NCBI GenBank assembly: GCA_036852015.1
Contig: JAANDG010000291.1
Location: forward strand, 111,852-175,851
DNA from: Pelodera strongyloides
Taxonomy: Eukaryota > Nematoda > Chromadorea > Rhabditida > Rhabditidae
DNA length: 64,000 nt
Direction of reading: 5' to 3'
Position numbers and translations under genes: made by a program
Notes under the pieces: generated by a model
What the model was told of the DNA's origin: nothing
The model's database searches: none
What the model saw: the letters and a program-made list of their open reading frames with translations, nothing else
Shown here: positions 56,893-64,000 of the stretch, piece after piece
How the letters are laid out: the number at the start of each line of letters is the position of its first letter
Numbering within the stretch: position 1 is the first letter of the stretch

Positions 56893-57294
56893 TGCACAAA
56901 ACATTTAATAGATGACGGTTTTCACAATTCTTTTATATCTAAGATATCGTTGAGCTTTTCAGAGAAACTGACTGTTACAAATTACCCTGAAGTCCTGAAG
57001 TGTGTAGATTTCAAAAGACAAATTGTTCGTTTCAACAAGACTCCATATAATGATAAATGGGCATTGCCCCACTACGCGTATATCTTATGAATGACTAGAA
57101 TAGATGTCGATTTTGGGGATATTATTCAAATTTTCTTTTTTTTTTTCAAATTTACTATATGCATTCTTTACATTTATATCGGAAACATAGTTGTCTCTGA
57201 CGTATGATCATTGTACGATAAAGAAGTAAACCTAGGAAAGACGATATTCTAATTCAATGCAATGCATTTTTGATGAAAATATGATTTTTCATAA

Positions 57295-57520
57295 TAGAGT
57301 ATTTATGTTACACTTTCGCGCGAATTCGCCGCGAAAGTACCATCCAAGTTGACTTTTCCATTTTCGCGCAGTTTTACATTAGGTGCATGCAAAACACGCC
57401 GCAGGTGTATGTAAATTTCTTACTGTATGTAAAATTCGAGTAGTTTCCCACTATAGAAACTGCAATAACATGGATGATACTTTCGCATGCGAAAGTGCGC
57501 GAAAACTTAAATACTCTATA
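57295..57520. repeat. Palindromic MITE TAGAGTATTTATGTTACACTTTCGCGCG
   Basis: The left end ATAGAGTATTTA mirrors TAAATACTCTAT at the right, with inner TTTCGCGC / GCGCGAAA arms. Confidence 0.78.
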
Positions 57521-57771
57521 AAACAATTTGTTATTTTGGAAAAGAAGATTTGCTCACCTTCAAAGGGTGCAAAGCAAAACATAATGAAAGAACGAAGGAA
57601 AATGTACCACACGCACACATGTTACCGATTAGCCTATTACATACATACATTATACAAACACCATATGCTATTTGTATAGTTTTATGGGTCTTTTTCTTTC
57701 AGGAAACAACCACTAATATTCTCTTTGCGTTTTCTTAGACGATTTTTTATTTATTTATTTATTAAATACAC

Positions 57772-57773
<2 letters not shown>

Positions 57774-57813
<40 letters not shown>
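57774..57813 (+). repeat. Poly(A) tract
   Basis: About 40 uninterrupted A after CACC. It could mark a retroposed 3' end, but nothing recognisable precedes it. Confidence 0.9.
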
Positions 57814-57816
<3 letters not shown>

Positions 57817-58104
57817 ATACAAACGGAAACAGATGACTGATTTGATTAGCAATGAGATTTGACATTCTGCATTTGGAATATTGTTGCAAAGGAATAAAGC
57901 CAGCATTTTTGTTTGAGCAAACCTTGAATCAATCCCTTTAGCACAATGAACACAGCGTTGTTGCACTAACTTTTTTTTCTAAGTTATTCAGAATTTTCTC
58001 GTAGAAAATGCAGGACCTTACGAGAACAATAAAAACATGGAATATCGTGTTAGTGAGTGTCATGGAGAACTACAAAATCCGTGATTCAAAGTCATGTTTC
58101 ATAG

Positions 58105-58287
58105 TTAAGGCGGTTTAACATCTGGATTTAATACATCCGTTGGATACCTGCATTTCCATGCATTATATGCAAATTTGTATGATTTCAGGGAAAAACGTAC
58201 CTTTTAATTGCACTCACAACACATAAATACATGGAGATGGGAATGTTGCCCATCATGCATTTAAGAACCGGCTGTTGAACCGCTTAA
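58105..58287. repeat. Diverged palindromic MITE AGTTAAGGCGGTTTAAC
   Basis: The right end ACCGGCTGTTGAACCGCTTAA pairs with AGGCGGTTTAACATC at the left. It abuts the next TTAA palindrome, sharing TTAAAG. Confidence 0.7.
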
Positions 58288-58914
58288 AGGGACAGGCCCA
58301 TCAAAATAAACCTATGTTTACGATACGTCCATAATGACTATGAAGCATTTTTATTACAATACCAGACGGCTCACGCCGCCTGAGGCGACTTACATGGAAA
58401 TATGATTGGTTTAGCATGGGCATACTTATGTACAAAGTTTCAAACGTATCATAAGAAATTCACATAATAGAAAACAATTGCATATGCATACTTCGATATT
58501 GAGCTGCGACACTCTTTTTATACCCGAACAGGAAATTTGCATTTCGTAACGCACATCGGTATGCAAATTAGGCTACAGTTACTCTTTTATATAATAAGAT
58601 ATACAAGCTAAATTTCACCTTTATTCACCCTGGAAAACTTTTGTCCGATGAGCTCAACGTATATGTAAATACCATAAAACTGAAGATTTCAAAGCTATAT
58701 ATGCAAATTTTAATCGCATTGTAATTTCGCGATAAATTTGCGTAGACAACAAGGATATTTGCGGTTTTACGGTATACGTTGAGCGCATCGGAAAAAGTTT
58801 TCCAGAGCGAATAAATGTGAAATTTAGTTAGTATATATTGTAATAAAAATGCTTGATAGTCATTATGACAGTATCGTAAATATAGGTTTACTTTGATGGG
58901 CCTGTCCCTTTAAA
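58283..58914. repeat. TTAA palindrome TTAAAGGGACAGGCCCATCA, copy 3, split by a Helitron
   Basis: The left end TTAAAGGGACAGGCCCATCA and the right end GATGGGCCTGTCCCTTTAA match 19190-20136 and 36838-37236. A 238-bp Helitron (58362-58599) interrupts the inner sequence ATTACAAT|ATATACAAG. Confidence 0.92.
58362..58599 (-). mobile_element. Non-autonomous Helitron, 238 bp
   Basis: The minus strand starts TCTTATTATATAAAAGAG and ends GCCGTCTGG, with the hairpin CGCCTCAGGCG inside. It lies exactly between A and T of a TTAA palindrome whose empty-site version is seen at 19811. The 3' end matches the element at 52600-54063. Confidence 0.9.
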
Positions 58915-59360
58915 CGCATAAAGATCTCACAATCAGCTAGGGAAGATAAAACCCGGTGGTAGAGAATTTAATGACTATATTTTATTAATGAAGCGTATCA
59001 AACCGCTTTCGTTGTTGTCTGTTTGATTGTGTTGGACAATACCACTCTTCTGTAAGTTGACGTAGTAAAGAAGTAGAGCAGTAAAGTTTAAGTAAAGAAG
59101 TGTAAAAGGTTCTAAAAGTAGAAAAAAATGCTTTGCGTTAAGTAAAGGAATGGAAAGAACAATTAGGCCCCGCGAATCGGATAATGACCCTTGTGGGCTG
59201 CTTGCTAGTCTAATGTTATGCATCCTTTTTTATGTTGCACCTATATTCGGTTTCCGGAAAATATTGAAAATGTATAATAGTATAATTATTTACTGGAGAC
59301 AATCAAATAAATATAATTTGTAAAACCAGTGCTATAAGGAAAAACAGATATCTCCCATCA

Positions 59361-59518
59361 TAATGGGGTATCCAAGTTTGCTGACAATTTACCGTATCTT
59401 GGAACTACACGAGAATATTTTATTTTATTTTTCATATTACATATGCAAGTTTCGTGCAGACATACGGTAGTATTGACAGAATCACATCGATTTTTGGCAT
59501 ACTTGGAAACCCCATAAT
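59361..59518. repeat. TA-type MITE TAATGGGGTATCC...GGAAACCCCATAA
   Basis: Same ends and interior as 51388-51534 (CTTGGAACTACACGAGAATA). Confidence 0.85.
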
Positions 59519-59977
59519 GTGGCATAAACAAGCACTGTTTTCTTGGATATAATTGGCTTTGATAAGGTATGTAGTATGTACTATGTAAAATGATGCTAGC
59601 AATTCATAGTTTTGGCATGCTGGGCACTAACTGAAGTCCAAAGCAATTGAAGGAGCATAATAGAAAGCATAAAATCGCAGCCGAAATCAAAACTTGCCAT
59701 TGCAATGCTACCAAGTGAACTGCGTAATGTTAATTAGATTCGCTCGCGTAACAGTGAGCGAAAAACTCATTTAGATATTGCCGTCAGATAACAAAGTATA
59801 GTGAAAAAGGGTTAACTTGCAACTTTTCACTTAGCCTTTGACTTATAGTAACTGGATTAAGGTAGTATTCTGCACCTTTGACGTACAGTAACTTATACAT
59901 AACAACCAATTATCATCCGCCGTTGACCAGCATACAGTAAATTGTAATACAGCCACGAATTTAAAGCGAACGAAGTA

Positions 59978-60377
59978 TCTTATTATATAAAGGAGAAGAG
60001 TTTGTCACGGGTTTGTTTTTATGTGCACAACGAAATCCCTTCATAAAGAAAAATCTTCGATCGAAAGAGCATACAAAATCTTTGTCTCTGGCGAGATTCG
60101 AACCCACAGCAGCCCACAACCTCTCGATCCACAGTCCAACGCTCTACCGGTTGAGCTATGCTAGCTTATCATAAGGGTAACAATCTGCCCTTCAGAGAGC
60201 ACCTTCAATGTCAAATTTGCATGGTACTTAGTCTAATGGGCATCCAGGCTCATATCATACGTTTCGCCAATTATATATGACTTCGTAGATGTGTGAATGT
60301 TTTAAATAGGGCAACAATCGGCCGAAGGCCGATTCCTCCAGACGGAGAAGAGCCCGTAGGGCTCTTCGAACGGCTGG
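59978..60377 (+). mobile_element. Non-autonomous Helitron carrying a tRNA-like sequence, copy 2
   Basis: Starts TCTTATTATATAAAGGAG after A and ends GAACGGCTGG before T. The hairpin GAAGAGCCCGTAGGGCTCTT sits just before the end. It shares CGGGTTTGTTTTTATGTGCA and the tRNA-like core with 49152-49519, which lies in the opposite orientation. It encodes no protein. Confidence 0.87.
60070..60170 (-). pseudogene. tRNA-like sequence in a Helitron, boxes intact
   Basis: The minus strand shows A box TAGCTCAACCGGTAGAGCG, a loop with GTG at the anticodon position (His-like), and B box GGGTTCGAATCTC. The T stem pairs fully, but the acceptor stem does not and the variable region is about 10 bases too long. 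It is probably a tRNA-derived, no longer functional sequence that may still recruit polymerase III. Confidence 0.6.
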
Positions 60378-60783
60378 TAATACCATAAACCTATCAACAT
60401 CAAGCACTTCAAAAAACAAAACAGAAGAGAATCAAGCATACAAACAAAAGAGTTCCTGGATCACTTCTGGTTTACAAACTCCGCTGGAAAACTGCTTTTC
60501 TCCGGTCAGCAAAAAATAGTCGTACTTGTCATGGGGCCGAGCCTTCTTACAAGTTCCATGTGAGATATTCAATATTTTTCAAAACATATATTATCTTTAC
60601 GTCATGTTCAATTAACCGTAGCAAACTTGTGTGTGTGTGTCTCTGGCTGCGCCGTTCTCGCAAAACTCTGATTTTCATATAAAGCAAATATATAGGGCCG
60701 CCGATAGGCGGAATGGCCCTAAGTAAGAATAACGTACACAACAGCAGCCACATAATCGCATATTCTAGTATTCTAGTTATAGG

Positions 60784-60797
60784 GAAGGGGGGGGGGG
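60784..60797 (+). repeat. G homopolymer run
   Basis: A run of about 10-11 G. A similar one lies at 54206-54218. Confidence 0.85.
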
Positions 60798-61173
60798 TGT
60801 ATTATAAGACGTGACTTGTTTATAAGATGTAATTTCAGGAAAACAATACGAATAATACATTTAGAACGGATATTATACGAATTATAATCACTTTTGGTTA
60901 ATTGAATGGAAACTGTACTTGATGGTCACAATCGTTGCCCACTACAACAATCATCCTTGTTTATCATAAAAGCTTTATGAGATGTGTTTGTCATATTCGT
61001 AATTAGTGTTATGTTCATAAGTTATATTATGTTATGTTATGTTAGTGATCATAAAAAATCAACACCATCAGCTCCAGTCGAAGTGAAAATTTCGGTTTAT
61101 GTTTCTGAGAAACGTTCTGAACTTGAACTCACAATCACAAACGTGTTCATTTCGGTACTTTTCTAAATTCTTA

Positions 61174-61344
61174 TTAAAGCGAAATGCTGGCCCCGTTGGA
61201 AAATTTGCATATGATAAGCAAATCCTATGTATCCTATGCTAATTTTGTACGATCGTCCACGGCAATCGTACAAAATTAGCATAGGATACATAGGATTTGC
61301 TTATCATATGCAAATTTTCCAATGGGGCTAGCATTTCGCTTTAA
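61174..61344. repeat. Near-perfect 170-bp palindrome TTAAAGCGAAATGCTGGCC, copy 2
   Basis: The partner of 20132-20303, with the same arms. The central spacer GATCGTCCACGGCAATC is the reverse complement of the other copy's. Confidence 0.92.
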
Positions 61345-61570
61345 TATTATCATTAAAATCCAGACTATTAATTTTATATTACTGCTAATTTACTGGGCCA
61401 ACCGTCAGATCTATACAAATATATGACAGATGATAAATTTGAATCGGCGAATTTTTCGGGTGAATTCATTGTGAAAAGTATTCACATATAATATTCACTC
61501 TACAGAATGGGACGCCTATACCTATCTATGAACTATGGCCTTGCAATTCGAAACAATATTTTTGCTAGTA

Positions 61571-61768
61571 TTTAAAGCGAAATAGCGTCCGGTTTTTGAA
61601 ACGCATCTCAAATAACTACATTCCGTGCTGTTATGCAAAGTGGGGGTCGACTTTGGTTGATTCTTTTATTACACTAATTCTCATTAGCATATGATGCATG
61701 GGAATTCGGTTGTTTGGCAGTTTGGCATACGACATACGTTTCAAAAACCGGCCGTTATTTTGCTTTAA
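61571..61768. repeat. CCGGCC palindromic MITE
   Basis: TTTAAAGCGAAATAGCGTCCGG at the left and CCGGCCGTTATTTTGCTTTAA at the right. Confidence 0.82.
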
Positions 61769-62159
61769 CAGCTAATTGTAAGGAATCTAATCACTAGCAG
61801 GATTTATTTCAAAGGATACAGTAGCTTCAGTGCAGTGTTGCCCGTGGACAGCTTATTCGAATCATTGTCTATTTGGCGGAGCTTTTTCGTTCAGTATAAG
61901 TATAAATCCGCCAACCTAAAAATTCCGAAAACATGTGCACATTCATTTTAACTGTTGTAACTGAGCCATTAAATGCAAGAGTATGAGTACAATACAATAA
62001 ACCAATATTCATTTATTTTCTACATGTATTTCAATCGATGAAAAAAAACAGAACAAACAAAAGAAATGAAAATCATGACGTGTTATTGTGTAGATTTGAG
62101 CAAATGCGAAAATGAACAAATCGATATTTACTGCATTTTCATTTGAATTTTTGATTGAT

Positions 62160-62340
62160 CTACTTAAAAACTAAGGGTGCAGGCACTGGCCATCAACACA
62201 GTTCCCGTTGTGCCTCTCATCCTATGGGTAGCTGTACCCCTTACGCTTAGCACGAGGCGTAGCAGTAGGCCCTTACCTACTAGAGTAGTAGCTATGGCTA
62301 TAACTAACAGTGGTAGGCCGGGCTCTTCACGAGTATTTTG
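62160..62340 (-). other. Weak candidate exon pair, small Cys-containing peptide
   Basis: On the minus strand a potential intron of about 57 bases (GTAAGG to CATAG) precedes DERHNGNCVDGQCLHP and a stop. The upstream frame does not join cleanly. Possibly chance, or a 3' UTR structure of the SH3 gene. Confidence 0.2.
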
Positions 62341-63219
62341 AGTAATCCCGTAGTTTTACTTTAATAATAGACAAATATTCAAATGTAAATGCTGCAATTC
62401 GATATTAACTTAAATACAAAGAATACAGTTACTGGTTAGAACAACGACAACAATAATATAAGAATACTGTTCTAGACAGGAAAAAAATCACTGTTTTCAC
62501 ATCTATAGTACCCAATTAAATTAGTGGTTAGGGGCGACAAATGCAAATAGTATTTAACTGTACACTTTGTGTATATAGACCTCTCTCTCACACATTATTT
62601 TGTACACAGAATACAGAATCACAGAAGAAGGAACAATAATTAACAATTAACACTAGGTTAGGTTAACTAAGGAAAAATTAAAACGCACAAAGCTAACTAG
62701 GCCGTTTAGATGAACATTTGTTCTTGTGCAAAGTTGTTCTACGCAACTCATAGAACGCAGTATTTTCGCAAATAATACAGAGCAAATTTGGAACCGTGTT
62801 CCAAACACAGTAATTATAAATAGCTAAAATATAATATTATTCAAAAATGTTCGCAATCGCCCCAGATTAAATTCAACATAGTTGAACATACTAAAAACTA
62901 CGGCCAGTACTAAACGGTAAGTAAATATTTTCAAAATGAGGTATTTTGTACGAGAGCCAAGGGCGCAGTGTGACTCAGAACATTAAACAAATCAAATTTT
63001 AGTCGGCATCAATAAAACGACCGTAGGAATGGTTAAGAAAACAATTTTCGTAATATGTGTCCTGATAATAATAATAATGATAATAAGTTGGCTAAAACCT
63101 GGACACTACAACGCGCTGGCCAAGTAATATGAAAGGCACTTTATGGTAGTAGAGATACCCAATTTCGAAGTTTGTGGATTATTCCGCAAGAGTTTACATA
63201 GAACATGTTTGATCGTTCT

Positions 63220-63987
63220 TTACTTCCCATCCGCATTATTGTTGGCTTCCATTGGTATTTGGAAGGTTACGAAGCCGAGCCTGAAATATAAAAAAAATGG
63301 TGAATATTTAAGTAATTAAGAAAACATCTTTCAAAATATAGCAAACAGATGACATTGACTTCTCATTCTTCTCAAACTTCTCATTGTTAAACGTGGAAGT
63401 GGGTACAACACTTGCTTAATGGTCTACACTTTCTTATGTGTCCATCTCAGAACGAGTCGGAGGGTCATAGATTCTTTATAATACATGTTTCACAAACCAC
63501 GTACAATACCGCTTTAACCACAAATTCTAAAAACTCACTTTTGTCTGTATTTAATCGGAGGATACAGTGCTAAATAGGTCCTCGGGCACAAACCGGATTC
63601 TGCTACCGTAGTTGCTGCGTCGCGGATTCGTTCGCATCTAAAATGTATACAGGTTGTGTCAAAATAATTATGTAAACGAACAATTCTTCAAGGATTGAGT
63701 AATTCTTGACATTGTCAATTTCACCCGTAAGGAATTATCAAAAGCGAAAGTAGCAAAATACAGTGCTTTGTTTGAAAATATTGGGCCGGAATCGAACCCG
63801 AGCGAGTTCTTTTGTGCGACTCTGAAAACAGCGACTCTAACCACTACACCATCGGGTTAATTAAAAAAAAGTCCAACCTCCACCATCCTTTCTCCTCGTC
63901 GTCTTTGCTCACGACTTTCAGTTCTTCACCGCCCTCAAAGGTGAGCTCGTCCTCAAACTGAGCGTCATAGGAGTAGGCAGCGTAAAC
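63220..63987 (-). CDS. SH3-domain protein, last three exons (5' end outside window)
   Basis: The minus-strand exons are 63878-63987, 63539-63637 and 63220-63280. All are GT-AG and phase-consistent, with a stop at 63220. The first exon carries the SH3 N-terminal half: VYAAYSYDAQFEDELTFEGG (the ALYDY and DELSF motifs), then KDDEEKGWW with the paired Trp. The second supplies ESGLCPRTYLALYPP, equivalent to the GLFPSNY end of SH3 domains, after a longer insertion than usual (CERIRDAATTVA). A tail of about 25 residues (LGFVTFQIPMEANNN) follows. It would bind proline-rich peptides by family knowledge. Upstream domains and identity cannot be seen. Confidence 0.85.
63785..63862 (-). pseudogene. tRNA-Glu-like sequence in an intron of the SH3 gene
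   Basis: The minus strand shows CCGATGGTGTAGTGGTTAGA and GGGTTCGATTCCGG with TTC near the anticodon position, resembling tRNA-Glu. The anticodon and T stems have mismatches and the spacing is too long, so it is a pseudogene or tRNA-derived repeat. Confidence 0.55.
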
Positions 63988-64000
63988 CTAAAAGGCAGCC

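Noticed and set aside
57751..57966. Minus-strand frame with poly-Phe
   Set aside because: Poly(A) tract artefact.
11298..61768. CRISPR-like interpretation of the recurring CCGGCCGGTATTTCGCTTTAA repeats
   Set aside because: The repeats are terminal inverted repeats of dispersed MITEs with variable spacing in a eukaryotic genome, not a regularly spaced array.

Overview
This is a gene-poor, intron- and transposon-rich window of eukaryotic nuclear DNA, most likely from a nematode. The evidence is an interstitial run of the nematode-type telomere hexamer (TTAGGC on the minus strand, 29189-29233), spliced genes with GT-AG introns and short T-rich acceptors, an ODR-2/HOT-like Ly6 gene, a SIX homeobox gene of the SIX1/2 type, and abundant palindromic MITEs and non-autonomous Helitrons. 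No species can be named from the sequence alone.

Layout. (1) 87-5547: a tyrosine-recombinase retrotransposon of the DIRS/PAT type (gag, broken RT, RNase H and recombinase, all on the minus strand) with split direct repeats, bracketed by an extra 311-bp direct repeat. (2) 6767-10492: a string of GC-richer, exon-like blocks with good splice signals but no open frame, probably a spliced non-coding RNA or decayed gene. (3) 11494-17651: a cluster of four two-exon genes for small secreted, Lys/Arg/Pro-rich peptides of two alternating families, embedded in a segmental duplication. This is the best candidate here for an undescribed system. (4) 17.7-22.1 kb: palindromic elements and unassigned AT-rich DNA. 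(5) 22597-30147: an eight-exon SIX homeobox gene on the plus strand, reconstructed exon by exon with every splice phase agreeing. (6) 30935-33445: the last four exons of a minus-strand Ly6/ODR-2-like gene with a C-terminal GPI-type tail. (7) 33.5-63.2 kb: a repeat graveyard with palindromic MITEs ending in TTAA, TA-type MITEs, four short Helitrons with textbook ends, tRNA-derived fragments, minisatellites and microsatellites. It holds at most one possible single-exon gene (39457-39798). (8) 63220-63987: the last three exons of a minus-strand gene whose product ends in an SH3 domain; its 5' part lies beyond the window.

The three host genes (transcription factor, surface protein, SH3 protein) show no common pathway. 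Long introns of the SIX and Ly6 genes have absorbed many MITEs. Several TTAA elements sit directly against one another and share a single TTAA. One Helitron sits inside a TTAA palindrome whose uninterrupted paralogues reveal the exact A|T insertion point. Short interspersed tRNA-like sequences keep polymerase III A and B boxes but have degenerate stems.
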